Both the position numbers and the translations under genes were made by a program. Positions 10,990 through 22,512 of a stretch of DNA of 64,000 nucleotides are shown here, one piece after another (positions within the stretch are counted from its first letter, which is position 1; every line of letters starts with the position of its first letter). The stretch lies in contig JAIUCV010000003.1 in the NCBI GenBank assembly GCA_026724425.1, positions 61,619,088 to 61,683,087 on the forward strand. The letters run 5' to 3'. The stretch is from Erythrophleum ivorense (lineage: Eukaryota > Streptophyta > Magnoliopsida > Fabales > Fabaceae). The notes under the pieces were generated by a model that saw only the letters and a program-made list of their open reading frames with translations, made no database searches and was not told the DNA's origin.

Positions 10990-13650
10990 GTGCTTTACAT
11001 TCAAATAAGCTTTTTGACAAATTAGATATTGGACATTATACTTTATGGGGCCTTGTGCAGCACGTGTACATATATATATATATATATATATATGTGAAAA
11101 GACTATCAACGACCTCAGTCATCGTCATCGTCCTTGTTCTGTGTTCTAAATTCAAACCAACTTTTTGACAAACTAAACAAGGGGATTGGTTGTAAATAAA
11201 AATGAGATTTTTTAAAAAAATATTTTTTGTGTTTTTAATGATACTTATTATTTTTATTTTTTTAAATTATGAAAACGAATATTATTTTTTATTTTTTTAT
11301 CTTTTTATTTTTATTTTTTAAATTTCTTTACTTATATACTAAATATAACTTAAAATATTAGGCCTCGTGTTGTACAAAATTTTATACAAAAATTCAAAGT
11401 TGAAAAACAAATCAAAAATAAAAATCCTGCTTGGAGGGGTGAACATTGGCTTTATGTATGTATAATATTAAAAAAACGGGGATTAAAATGAAAATAATTT
11501 AGGTCTCATTTTTTATTTTTTACTAAAAATTTTTAAATATATATTTTTAATTATAAAAAACGAAAAGATAAAAACTTTCATCAAATCTTTCACATGATTG
11601 ACATATTCAGAAAAAAGAAAATGAGATAAATAATATATTTTTTAACTTAAAAAAAAAACCAAAATTGAGATAACAAAACAATTGTTTTGGAAAAAAATAA
11701 GTGGGCTAAATTGCCTTGAAAGAATTGTATTATATTTGTTTCAAAAAATGCCAAAAAAAATCCTAATTGAATCAACAAGTCTAAGTTTTATATTTTTAAA
11801 TTTTAATCCTCTATACTTATATTTTTTCAGTTTCTTTTTTTTGAATCAATATTTTTATTTTTTACTACATAAATTTCATAAAAAATATTAAAATAAATAC
11901 TTATATATTTAAAAATAATTAAATAATTATAAAAATAGAGGCATTTAAAATTTAAGAGTCTTCTACAGATTTTTAAAAAAAATAGAAAATTGCCTTTTGG
12001 CATGACTAACAAAGCATGCTGTCAGACTTGGAAGTGGTGAAACTCTCAACACTTTCAAGAAAGAATAGAATAAAGGTGAATAATTTTATTTATTTATTCA
12101 ACTCTATTATATTTCATCTTATAACTTCTTTTAGTAAAATAAGAAAGTTCGAAACAATAGGCATGTAATGACATTGTATACAAATAGAACATCAGTTAGC
12201 CGAAGACAATTGGACGATGATTTTCATCAAAATATAAAAAAGCTAAAATAATATCTGGATCTTTCAAATTGAGCCAAGCCATAAAACGTGATGCTTAGCT
12301 GTAAAGCGAGCAGAAATATGTGAAGCAGACGCACGTATTGTCGTCAAGGGAAAGGACATTTCCAAGTCTGGCCCCATGACAATTTTGGGACGAAGGTCTT
12401 TTTCGCTTTGCAGCTCGTGCGTTGTGTAATAATAAAAATTTAAAAGAATAACTCTCATTCTAAAAGGCGATGGTTGCTGCTCAAATTAAGCAACAGAAAC
12501 TCCCAATCCAACAACTTTGTATTTAACTTTGATAACTTCGACTTTGTAATTAGAAATAACTAAATAATAATAATAAGATTATAAGTTGAAATCCAAGAGA
12601 GGATATTACAGAAAAAAAAAGAGTAAGAGGGTAATTGATAATTTAAAATGAAATTATTTTTATTTTAGGAAATATTTTCTATTTTTACTTCTAATTTAAA
12701 GCTTTAATTTCTGTTTTTTGTTTTCATATTAAAAAAAATATTTTGTTATACTCAACATAATATATGTATATATAGTCAACTCTATTATATTTTTTCTTAT
12801 AACTTCTTTTTGTAAAATTAAAAAAATTGAAATAATATTCTTTATCTATATTTTCACCTCCAAGTACTTGATTTTCGTCGTAATTTTAAATCAACTCCTC
12901 TCCTTTGATAATTTGTTGTTTTATGATTTTCGTTTTGTGGCAGCACCTGGTAATTTTTTTTTTAAATTTTAGTGGGTGGAAAGTATGTTTAAAAAAAATC
13001 TGGCCAAAGGCATATTTGCCCTGAATATTCATAGCAACATTAATTTTTTTGTATTAAGAAGATGAACTTAATAAACAGAGTGAAGAATTTTGCGTCATGG
13101 ACAAAATTTTTACTCGAAATATTTTATCTCTACCTAACGTTTGAGTTAAATAAGAAGGGGAAAAGAAGATAATGAAGGAGCAGGTGAACTTGTTTATATA
13201 TATATATATCTATGGGCCAAAGGCAAATATGCACCGATATTCATTATAACATTAAATTTTTTTGTATTAAGAAGATGAACTTAATAAATCAGTGCGTACA
13301 ACCTAAAGCTTGAGCTAAGTGAGAATGGCAAAAGACGAGCCCCATGCAAGCAGACACACCTATCTTTTTGTCAAGGGAAAGGAGTAAGGAGATTTCCAAA
13401 CATGGCCCCGTGACTTTGTATTCAACGTTGATGGCTTCCACTTTGTAATTGGAAATGATAAAATAATAATGATAATTAAAAGATTATAAATTGATAATTG
13501 ACAATTTAAACTGATAATTTAATAGGGTAATTGATAATTTAAACTGAAAGTATTTTTATTTTTTTAAAAAACATTTTCCTATTTTTAATTCTAATTCAAA
13601 ACTTTAATTTTTTATTTTTTGTTTTCACATTAGAGAAATATATTTTGTTA
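10990..13650. other. Spacer made of decayed duplicates, no gene seen
   Basis: 12260-12560 and 13030-13470 are diverged copies of one another: TGTCAAGGGAAAGGA, ATTTCCAA, TGGCCCC, then ACTTTGTAATTRGAAAT. These are upstream-region duplicates of the CNL. The rest is A+T-rich with (TA)n at 11070-11093 and 13196-13210. No coding frame is supported. Confidence 0.5.
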
Positions 13651-13849
13651 TACGCAAGATCATCTATTTGTATTTAGAAATGAAACCAAACATAATTAAA
13701 GATGAAATTAAGTAATTTATATATTATATAATTTTGGTAGGAAATTATGCTATTTCGAATCATAAACAGTATAATTTTGGGTTTTGAACTATGGTGTAAC
13801 TTTTTTTTTTCCCAAATACAATCATCGGGCAGGCAATGAAAGAGTAGCA

Positions 13850-14460
13850 TCAGACCTGCAATTATTGCAAAGTTTGGTCTCTCTGTTCTACTGTTTATCT
13901 TCCAAGGAGCCGGTCTCCTTTGAAGCTCCTCCACTCAGACCTTGACCAAAAACTGAAATCCTTCCTCGGAATCAAAACTCAGACCAACGTCAGAAAAAGC
14001 TAGCTCCTCCTTTGGCCAAGTTTGAGGTATGCATAAGCCATCTCTGCTTCTTCTTTTTTTTAATTAATTTCCCTCGTGATAAACATTTGATTTGAAACAG
14101 CTTCAGGGCTCATAAATATATGGTTCTGAATCTGACAATCAAAGCACTGGGTTTTGCAGAAGCTCATGACTTAGGAGATTCCTACTCGATGCTACCTGCT
14201 TAACTTACAGAGATCAAAGAAGACTGAACAGTGGAATGCTTGATAACTGGTAAGTGATATATGTATATATATATATATATATATATTTTAGCGTTTAGGT
14301 TCAAGATCTTAGTCTTCCTTGACATACAATGATCTATTTGACATTATACCATCATTTTACTTACCTCAATCGAACAATTAATGTATCTATTTCCATACTA
14401 ATACCATTATATTGGCTAAAAAACATATAATTTGGGAGAATTATTGTTTGGTGCCATTGG
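13850..14460 (+). promoter_or_regulatory. CNL leader copy 1: two non-coding leader exons
   Basis: Exon A ends at 14026 (TTTGAG/GTATGCAT). Exon B runs 14160-14249, after GTTTTGCAG and before a GTAAGTG donor. Spliced to the acceptor at 19541/19542, exon B gives a short uORF, M-L-D-N-W-L-stop, just upstream of the CNL start. The layout is repeated at 16.5 and 18.5 kb. Exon joins are inferred from splice signals and conservation between the copies; I saw no transcript evidence. Confidence 0.55.
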
Positions 14461-15650
14461 ATGTACCGTATTTCAATTTGGCATGCATGCATGTACAACA
14501 AAATAATAAATTATATATGTTTCGAGAAAAATTTTGGATAGCAAGCACATTAACAGTTACACGATGCCAATGATTCAGTAGCTCAAACATTACAGGTCTT
14601 ACCTTTTGAAATTAAGACCTGTAATATTTCTTTGAATGAAGTTGTTTGTTTTTCAGATTATTTTGATGGAGAGGATTTGCTTAAAATGATTTTTTTGTTT
14701 TCATAAATTGAGATAATTGAGACTTGTACTTAATGTATATGAATTTCATTCCTTCTACTTCTCATTTCTAACACATGAATGGCTCTTGAGAAGACAACAA
14801 TCACATTTCTTGTTATGATCTTTTTGGTTAGAAAAAATGTTTATTTAACAGACAATTTTGATAAAACACACACACACAGATATATATATACACACACACA
14901 TACACACACATATAAATGAGGTGAATTCACATCAGATTACGTCTATCTTTGGCGATGGAGAGTTATCTTTCTGCCCCTACTTCATGGATGAATTTATCTT
15001 TGCTATATATATTATATAAGTAATAAATATGAAAATATTTTGATCAAAACTAATGTAACTGTAGTTTATTTTTTTGTAAGAGAGAGCATCAGTGTAATGC
15101 ATTTTTTGATTTTAGGATAAGGGAATGTAATTCTTCAAGATAAAAAAAAATCATATAATTTGAGCATCTCTTAAAAAAAGAGAGTAATTTAATCTTAAAA
15201 ATTATGTGACACATAATATTTTAAGTAAAAAGAAATTAAAAAAAGATAGTGGAGACATATAACGTTAGATATCTAACATAGAGTATTTTAAGGAAGTTAT
15301 TACATTTTAAAATTTGCTTACTAAAATTGTAATTAGATAGAGAAATTATATGAAACTAATATATTTTTTCTTTTGGTTCATAGAATAATTTTTATGGGAA
15401 TGAGAATATAAATGAAAATGAAAATAAAAATAAATGTTGATAAAATAAAATAATTATGGTTAGCATAATATGAAAAGGAATGGAGAAGAAAGATGAATAA
15501 ATGACCATAATATTTTTAGTGTAAAAATATATTATATTTTATTTCGTTGAATTTTACTTTAAAATACTTAATAAGAAATTAACAATATTTTCAAAATATT
15601 AAATTTTAATTTCTTTTAAAAATTTAAACATGATATATAGAACAATACCT
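14461..15650. other. Spacer, no gene seen
   Basis: Contains (CA)n/(TA)n microsatellites at 14866-14910 and otherwise unremarkable A+T-rich sequence. Confidence 0.5.
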
Positions 15651-15653
15651 TAA

Positions 15654-16089
15654 AGGTGTGTTTAATTCAACGGGAGGGAGAGGAGGGGAAGGATTTTAAT
15701 GAAGGGGAGGGGAAGGAAGGGAGGAATTTTAATGATACATTATTTGGTTTAGGAGGGGAAGGAAGAGAAAATAATAATATATAAACTATTTTACCCTGGC
15801 ATATTTTAAAAGTAATGATAGCACAATTAATTATTTTTTTATTTTTGAAAATTTAATATTTCTACCACTAAATTAAATAAATATTAGAAATTATCTATAA
15901 TTATAATTATTTTAAAAAAATTATAAACAAATAAAACTAACTAAATAATTAAACAAATAAATATAATGACATTTTAGTCCAAAAATTTTATTAAAACAAC
16001 TTTCTCTCCTAATCCCCCAAATTAGAAGGTAAAGAGAGAGGGGAGAGGGAAAATTTCCCCTCCCCTCCCCTCTCAAACCAAACAAGGGA
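15654..16089. mobile_element. 436-bp MITE with TAA target duplication
   Basis: TAA lies at 15651-15653 and 16090-16092. The left end AGGTGTGTTTAATTC and the complement of the right end TCCCTTGTTTGGTTTG lead into GGGAGGGGAGGGG-type purine tracts on both sides. The ends are PIF/Tourist-like but form a different subfamily from the 1-kb elements, and it lacks the CAGTCGGA palindrome. Confidence 0.7.
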
Positions 16090-16339
16090 TAAAGCTGAAA
16101 TAGCTAAGGGCAATGATGTAAATACCTATTTTATCTCTAAAATTGCTCTACTGTTCCATCAAAATTTTTATAGAATCAAATTGCCTCAATTTATAAAAAT
16201 AAATTACTGTATAAAATAAAAATAGAATTAAATTACTGCCAATTAAACATGATACACGTGGGATAGCGTCTCTCGTTCCCATTTCATACACCCTCATGCC
16301 ATGAACTAGACGGGACTATCAATATCACTGGTTGAAAAA

Positions 16340-16980
16340 CAAAAGCCCAGAAACAAACCAGCAATTATTGCATAGTTTTATCTCTCTGCATATTATTGTA
16401 CATCTTCTAAGTGAACTGTTACTTTTGGAGCTTCTTCATTCGGACGTTTACCAAATACTGAAACCCTTGATCGGAATCAAAGCATCACACCGTCGCCAGA
16501 GAAAACTAGCTCCTCCTTTGGCCACCTTCTGGGTATGCATAAGTCATCACTACTTCTTCTTAGTTAATTTATTTCTCTTGTACGCAAATGATGCAATCAT
16601 TTGTAATTCCTTGATGCTGCTTAGTGCTTGTCAGAATCTTGCATCAAAGCACTGGGTTTTGCAGAAAAATGTCAAGTTCATGACTTAACTCTGGAGATTC
16701 TAATTACTTGATGCTGCTTAGTGCTTATCAGGAAAAAGCTAGAAAGGAGACAACGAAGAAGACTAAACAATGGAAATACATGATAACGGGTGAGTGATGT
16801 TTGCATCTAGCTTCAGGATCTTATTCTTGCTTGACATGTAATGATCTGTATAGTATTTTTTATTCCATATAATTTTACTTATATTAATTTACCAGTATAT
16901 CTATTTCCCTACCATTATATTGGTTAAAACACATGCTTTTGGAGAAATGTTGTCTGGTGCCATTGGATGAATTGTTGTGG
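16340..16980 (+). promoter_or_regulatory. CNL leader copy 2: two non-coding leader exons
   Basis: Exon A ends at about 16532 (CTTCTGG/GTATGCAT). Exon B runs 16665-16789, after GGTTTTGCAG and before GTGAGTG. Joined to 19542 it gives the uORF M-E-I-H-D-N-G-L-stop. Sequence beyond exon B (ACCATTATATTGGTTAAAAC, GGTGCCATTGGATGAATTG) is shared with copies 1 and 3. The plus-strand ORF at 16332-16688 crosses the predicted splice sites and is treated as chance. Confidence 0.55.
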
Positions 16981-17159
16981 GTTTCTATGTGCAGCATTGA
17001 TTAAAAAGCTGGTTTGAATTTGGATCAGAGACTAGTGAATAGTGTTCAAAAATATTATACTAGAAGGCAAGAAATTTTATAATATATTTCGAATTTTTAG
17101 TATGATTATCATTATTATAAGTCCTTTTGTATACGAAGCCAACAAGGGTTTAGAATAAC

Positions 17160-17720
17160 TAATGTTTGAACGAGGGATTGAGAGGTAAGAACAGAGTGAG
17201 AGAAACAGAAAAATAGAGATTGAGAAGCAGAGAAAGAGAGATTATCAAAACCAGGTTTTGATAAAGCGTCATAGTGTATCTAAAGTGTGAAAAGATTTAA
17301 CATCTTAAAATATGTTTCATAAGCAGATAAATGGGAGTTTGAATGAGAAGAAAGAACAGAGAGAAGCAGAGTGACAGAAACGGAGAAATGAGTGTTTATA
17401 AGGATGAAGAAACAGAGAAAAACAAAGATGAAAACCAAGGAAAGAGAGAGAAAGAGAATATCAAAACGCTGTTTTGATATTAAGTTTGAAAGTGCATTTA
17501 AAGGGTAAAAACAATTCAACATCTTAATTAGGAAATTGTTCATAAAATTACCAATGAAATTTATAATGGATTCCTATAAAGATAAACGTATAGATGGCGT
17601 GCTTGAATGAGTAGAAAGAACGGAGAAAAACATAATTGGAGAACCAGAGCGATGGTTGTATGTAAGAAGAATGAAAAAACAGAAAACACAGAACGAGAAG
17701 CAGAGAGATAGAATCAAATG
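17160..17720. repeat. Purine-rich tandem repeat with two perfect palindromes
   Basis: Two to three diverged units of about 215-235 bp share GAGAAGCAGAG, GAAACRGAGAAA and an AACATCTTAA block. Each of the first two carries a hairpin: at 17243-17263, arms TATCAAAACC/GGTTTTGATA around one base; at 17457-17481, arms AATATCAAAAC/GTTTTGATATT around GCT. The minus-strand ORF across it is low complexity. Confidence 0.75.
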
Positions 17721-18450
17721 GCGTTAAAAATCAATATTTGTCAATAGAGTGAGAAGTTGAAAGAAAAAACAAACTGAAATGAGAAATTTAGAGAGAGAAA
17801 AATTGACATAAGAACAAAAGATTGGAGAAACGTTATCAGGTTTTTATTAAAATTATAACGTCTGAAAAAATTCTCTAAAAAATTTAATAATGTTATATTA
17901 AGTTGTAAAAATTATATATTTATATGAAAAAGTATATATATTTATCATATTTTAATTAGAGAATTAAATAATAAAATATGAAAAATTGTACATAAATTTT
18001 TTTGGGGATAAAAAACGTTCCTATAGTTGGTTTAGTGAGGAAAAAATAATCCAAAAGAAAAGACAAGGAATTGGAGAGAAATACATATAGAAGCCCAAAA
18101 AAAGAAAAAAGAGAAGTTGGTTTGAAAAAGTAACCTTTTGATTTTTGTTATAAGATTATTAAGATTAAGATATCACGTTCGTTGTCTCCATAAAAGAAAG
18201 AAGTTATATCTTGAAAAGGGTGGCTCAACAAATATTATCATCGTGTTTTAAAAGTTATTTTAGATGAAAAAGTTATAAACAACTTAAAGTTTTATAGAGA
18301 TAATAGATGATAAATTTACTCAAAGAGTTTAACGTAAAAATGCAATTTTAAAAAAATATTTTTTTAAGGGATTTAAGAAAATCAAAATTTTCATAGATCA
18401 AATTAAAATAAAATATATTCTAAAATTTCTATTCACTTTCATTTTTATGC
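17721..18450. other. Spacer, no gene seen
   Basis: A-rich sequence between the tandem repeat and leader copy 3. No boundary or frame could be supported. Confidence 0.4.
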
Positions 18451-18757
18451 TAACTAACTTCATTGGAATCAAAGGCCTAAATCTCCTCCATTGGCCAAGT
18501 TCTAGGTATGCATAGACCAGCACTGCTTCTTCTTTTTTATTAATTTCTCTTCTGATAAACATTTGATGTTGAAACAGCTTTAGGACTCATATATATGGTT
18601 CTGAATTTACAACCATAGCTCTGGGTTTTGCAGAAAAATGTCAACTTCATGACTTAACTCAGGAGATTCGAATTACCTGATGCTGCTTAGTGCTTATCAA
18701 GAAAATCTAGAAAGGGAATAACGAAGAGGACTAAATAATGGAAATGCATGAGAACTG
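18450..18757 (+). promoter_or_regulatory. CNL leader copy 3 (proximal) with intron to the coding exon
   Basis: Exon A ends at 18505 (TTCTAG/GTATGCAT). Exon B runs 18634-18757, after GGTTTTGCAG and before GTAAGTGAT. The next acceptor is TTTTCCTCTAG at 19531-19541, so the intron would be 18758-19541 (784 bp) and the 5' UTR continues GCTTTGAAGTTTCTCA before the ATG. Exon B plus the coding exon contain short upstream ORFs; the last is M-E-M-H-E-N-W-L-stop, spanning the junction and ending close to the main start. This suggests translational control, but the proposal rests on sequence alone. Confidence 0.6.
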
Positions 18758-19230
18758 GTAAGTGATATTTGCATCTAGGTGCAGGATCTTGTTCTTCCTT
18801 AACACATGATGAACTCTATGGTGTTACTGCATATTATTTTCCTTATTTTAATTTAACTATATGTCTATTTCCATACCATTATATTGGCTAAAACACATAT
18901 ACTTTGGGAATTGGGAGGATTATTATTTGATTCCATTGGATGAATTGTACTTCAATCGGTTATATTTACAAAAATAATTATGGTACTGATAAAAATGCAA
19001 TGCAATTCTATTCAATCCAATTAGACAAATTACATTTGTATATCTCCTATTCATAGAGATATAACTGGGGCTTCCTAAAAGTACAAACAAACTAACAGAT
19101 TCGTCATTCTTATTTTTTAACAACTTCTAACTAATTATTAACTCCACTAATTCCAAGTAATAAATTACAATATATATGTAATTATTTTATTCTATATTAT
19201 AATTATTTCATAAAAACATTTGCAATAGCG

Positions 19231-19425
19231 AGGTGAATGCAAGCAGCCAACTTGGTTTTAGAAAGAATATTAACAAAGAAGTGTGATTATTGTCTTCTGA
19301 ATCACTCTTCGGAAGACAATAATCAAACCTTTTTTTTAAGATTATTTTGCTAGAACAAATGTTAATGAAAAAAAAAAAATTTGAAGGACAATATGAACAA
19401 GGTGAGTTCAAGCAGCCAACTTGGA
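19231..19425. repeat. Direct repeats around a 14-bp hairpin, in the CNL leader intron
   Basis: AGGTGAATGCAAGCAGCCAA and AGGTGAGTTCAAGCAGCCAA (both continuing CTTGG) lie about 170 bp apart. Between them, arms TGATTATTGTCTTC and GAAGACAATAATCA (19284-19297 and 19312-19325) form a perfect hairpin. It sits in the intron about 230 bp before the CNL start codon. Confidence 0.75.
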
Positions 19426-19557
19426 AAACGTGCATGATTGAACCCCTAACTACATAGTTTCATTATATCATAGTTCGAATGATTCTGTAAGATCTATATC
19501 AAACTTGTTTTGTTAACGCTTCTTGAACTATTTTCCTCTAGGCTTTGAAGTTTCTCA

Positions 19558-22512
19558 ATGGGTGAGATGATTGCTGCGGCTGCAATTGAGCTAGTCGCAC
19601 CCGCTGTGGAAGAGGTGGTGGATTGTGGGCTTAGAGAATTAAGTTCCTACCTTGTCAAGAAAATTGAATCTTCCAAACAACTGGATGAAAGACATACAGG
19701 ATTAGACCAAGCCCTGACATTGCTACTTGCTCGAAAAGAGGACACTGTCAGGGAAGTTGATAGACAGAAACAGAAAGTCACAACTAATGTCTACAATGTA
19801 TGCACCAACAGAATATCAAAAATTGCTACAGAAGTGGCTTCATTGAGTGACAAATATGAAGAAGTAAAGAAACAGAAATGGAGAATTTGGAAGCGATCAA
19901 GTCTTAGTGAAAAGATGGCAACAAAGCGCAAGGAAGTGCTCGAACTTTCAGATCAACTTCCAAAAGATATTCTAGTTGACAAACTACCAGAGCCGGTCTT
20001 AAAGGAGTTGGGTGTTCCACAGATTATGAGGTATCCGACTCTTCAAGGTGCCTTAGAAAAAATTATGGATTTGATAAAAAATGATACAGTCAAAAGAATT
20101 GGAGTTTGTGGAACAAAAGGGGTGGGAAAAACAACAATCATGCGAAATTTAAATAACAATGAAGAGGTTGCTAAGTTGTTTGACATAGTCATTTTCATAA
20201 GAATGCCAGCTAATAAGACTGATCTTAAAATTCAGCAGAGAATCGCAGATCGACTAACGGTGGATAGAGAAGGCAATGACTTTGATGAAGTTGCTAGAAG
20301 AATAAATAACGAGCTGGAGAACAAAAAATATTTGTTGATTTTAGATGGGGTTGAGCGTCAGATCAATTTGAACAGTCTGGGAATTCCAGAAGACAACAAC
20401 GACGGTAAGGTGGTAATAGCCACTCAATATCCTCATGTTTGCAAGTCAAATAGCGTGAACAGGGCAGTCAATGTTACGCAGTTAACCCCTAATGAAGCAT
20501 GGAAAATGTTTCGAGACATTGTCTGTCACGGTAATGATTTTTCGAATATTGAACCCATTGCTCGGCTTGTATGTGAGAGGTGCTCTCGTCTTCCCCTTCT
20601 TATACATAAAATAGCAAGCTCTTTTAAACTAAAAGAGTCTGCTTCTAGCTGGCAAGCGGGTTTGGAAGATCTCAAGCCATGGCCTCAACTTGGAATTGAA
20701 GGTTTGGAAGAGTTATACTCATGTTTGAAATTTTGTTATGATCAACTGAAAGATGAAAAGAAACAGAACTGCTTCCTTTATACTTCGTTATACTCTGCAG
20801 ATAGCAATATATACAGAGATTACTTGGTGGAGTGTTGGATAGCTCAACGCTTTCTTGGTGATGTTAATGCAACAACTAAGTACCGAAGTGTGCACAACCA
20901 AGGTATTGATACATTGGAGCACCTTATTAATGTCTCATTGCTGGAGAAAGGGGAACAAATGGCGTACGTTAGTATGAATGATTCTATTATACAACTTGCT
21001 TTCCATATCTTATCCAAACATCCGCAATATAACGCTTATGTTGAGAGCGAAGAATCTGAACAACCCTTAAGATTAGAATCATGGCAGCAAGCTAGTTGGG
21101 TTTCTATCATTGGCAGTAAAAGGGATAGTCTACCAACAAACCAAGATTGTAGCAAGCTTCAAACACTATTGCTAAAAAAGAATTCAAAGTTGACCGAAAT
21201 CCCACAAGCTACTTTTGACAATATGTGCGAGCTTCTTGTGTTAGACTTGTCAGGTACTGAAATAAGCGAGTTACCATCTTTGTCAAAATTAACTAGTCTT
21301 AAGGCGTTCTATCTAAATAATTGTTGCCTCTTGACAAGATTGCCATCTGAAGTAGAATCACTTCAACAACTTGAGGTACTTGACATCCGAGGTACTCAAA
21401 TACATGTTATACCATGCTTGATTAATTTAAGATGCCTACGGATCCCATTCGTTACAAGCGGTGATCAAAGTAGAGATCCGGGTAATCATGATGTGATTTC
21501 AAAGCTTTGCAAATTAGAAGAATTGATCATTGAAGTGAAATCCCTTGAGCAGTGGTGCAATGATGCTGAATGTGTTATACAACAAGTGGCTTCTTTGGAA
21601 AATCTAACAACTTTCAGATGCAGCTTTCCTTCCTCAGAAACTCTCGGAAAATTTCTAGAAACTAGCAAATCATTGCAAGGTCAGAAACAATTCACTTCAT
21701 TTCAATTTTTTGTGGGATGCACAAACTCAGAACGTCCCAAAATCCTTGAGTCTTTTGAGTACAAAATTTCCAATTATGTAAAGTATTGCAATGGTGAGAA
21801 GAAGGATGACTTGGCAATAAGCAAGATACTCCCTCAAGCTTATGCATTTGAGCTAATTTGTCACAAGGACATTAGAAATCTATCGGAGTTTGTTGAGACA
21901 TCAAGCTTGAACGATATCCGTGGTTTTTTAATTGAAGGATGCGATCAAATTTCAACCATTGTTGCAGGCGATCAGGTTGGCATCACACTTGAAAGTGGAA
22001 GTCTCTTGCCAAATTTGGAACAACTATACTTGGATAATTTGCTACATTTAAAGTATGTTTGTAGGGGTCCCTTACATCCTGGAAGCTTTTCCAAGTTACG
22101 TACACTAACATTGAAGAGTTGTCCAATACTGAGAAGCATTTTCTTGAAAGTAACAATTCAAGATTTCCCAGAACTACAGAAATTAGTAGTTCAAAATTGT
22201 TCAGAAATTGAGAAACTTATCATGCCGACGGTCACTGAAAAGGAGAAGTGTGTACTTCCGAAACTGGAGATGCTAATATTGGATGACTTGTCAAACTTGA
22301 GATCCATATGCCCAAATGAAAATTTGCCATGGCCTTCTCTGAGGCTGTTAAATATACATAACTGTCTTGAATTGAAATCTTTACCTTTCAGCACGACTAA
22401 TGCAGCTAAGCTGAGAACTATCAAAGGTGAGCAAGAATGGTGGAGGAATTTGAAGTGGACGGATAACCAGGTCCAAGAGCGATTTGAATCTACATTTTCA
22501 GCTTCTACTTAA
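19558..22512 (+). CDS. CC-NB-ARC-LRR (CNL) disease-resistance-like protein, 984 aa
   Basis: This is a single-exon coding region of normal length for the At4g27190/At4g27220 class of intracellular immune receptors. Residues 1-150 are alpha-helical (coiled coil) without an obvious EDVID. The NB-ARC covers about 155-480: P-loop GVCGTKGVGKTT at 182-193, kinase-2 KYLLILDGVE at 257-266, RNBS-B VVIATQYPHVC from 285, GLPL-like CSRLPLLIHKI from 342, RNBS-D-like CFLYTSLYSADSNIY, and MND at 473-475 where MHD is usual. LRRs fill about 540-960, starting with the LVLDLSGTEISELPSLSKLT type and ending with larger C-terminal repeats (NLEQLYLDNLLHLKYVCRG). Kinase-2 LDG for LDD, TQY for the TTR of RNBS-B and MND for MHD are unusual for an active switch. 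The start follows a splice acceptor at 19541; no in-frame stop interrupts it. Pathogen specificity cannot be read from the sequence. Confidence 0.93.
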   Translation: MGEMIAAAAIELVAPAVEEVVDCGLRELSSYLVKKIESSKQLDERHTGLDQALTLLLARKEDTVREVDRQKQKVTTNVYNVCTNRISKIATEVASLSDKYEEVKKQKWRIWKRSSLSEKMATKRKEVLELSDQLPKDILVDKLPEPVLKELGVPQIMRYPTLQGALEKIMDLIKNDTVKRIGVCGTKGVGKTTIMRNLNNNEEVAKLFDIVIFIRMPANKTDLKIQQRIADRLTVDREGNDFDEVARRINNELENKKYLLILDGVERQINLNSLGIPEDNNDGKVVIATQYPHVCKSNSVNRAVNVTQLTPNEAWKMFRDIVCHGNDFSNIEPIARLVCERCSRLPLLIHKIASSFKLKESASSWQAGLEDLKPWPQLGIEGLEELYSCLKFCYDQLKDEKKQNCFLYTSLYSADSNIYRDYLVECWIAQRFLGDVNATTKYRSVHNQGIDTLEHLINVSLLEKGEQMAYVSMNDSIIQLAFHILSKHPQYNAYVESEESEQPLRLESWQQASWVSIIGSKRDSLPTNQDCSKLQTLLLKKNSKLTEIPQATFDNMCELLVLDLSGTEISELPSLSKLTSLKAFYLNNCCLLTRLPSEVESLQQLEVLDIRGTQIHVIPCLINLRCLRIPFVTSGDQSRDPGNHDVISKLCKLEELIIEVKSLEQWCNDAECVIQQVASLENLTTFRCSFPSSETLGKFLETSKSLQGQKQFTSFQFFVGCTNSERPKILESFEYKISNYVKYCNGEKKDDLAISKILPQAYAFELICHKDIRNLSEFVETSSLNDIRGFLIEGCDQISTIVAGDQVGITLESGSLLPNLEQLYLDNLLHLKYVCRGPLHPGSFSKLRTLTLKSCPILRSIFLKVTIQDFPELQKLVVQNCSEIEKLIMPTVTEKEKCVLPKLEMLILDDLSNLRSICPNENLPWPSLRLLNIHNCLELKSLPFSTTNAAKLRTIKGEQEWWRNLKWTDNQVQERFESTFSAST

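Noticed and set aside
16332..16688. 118-aa plus-strand ORF in leader copy 2
   Set aside because: It crosses the predicted exon A donor and exon B acceptor and is not open in copies 1 and 3.
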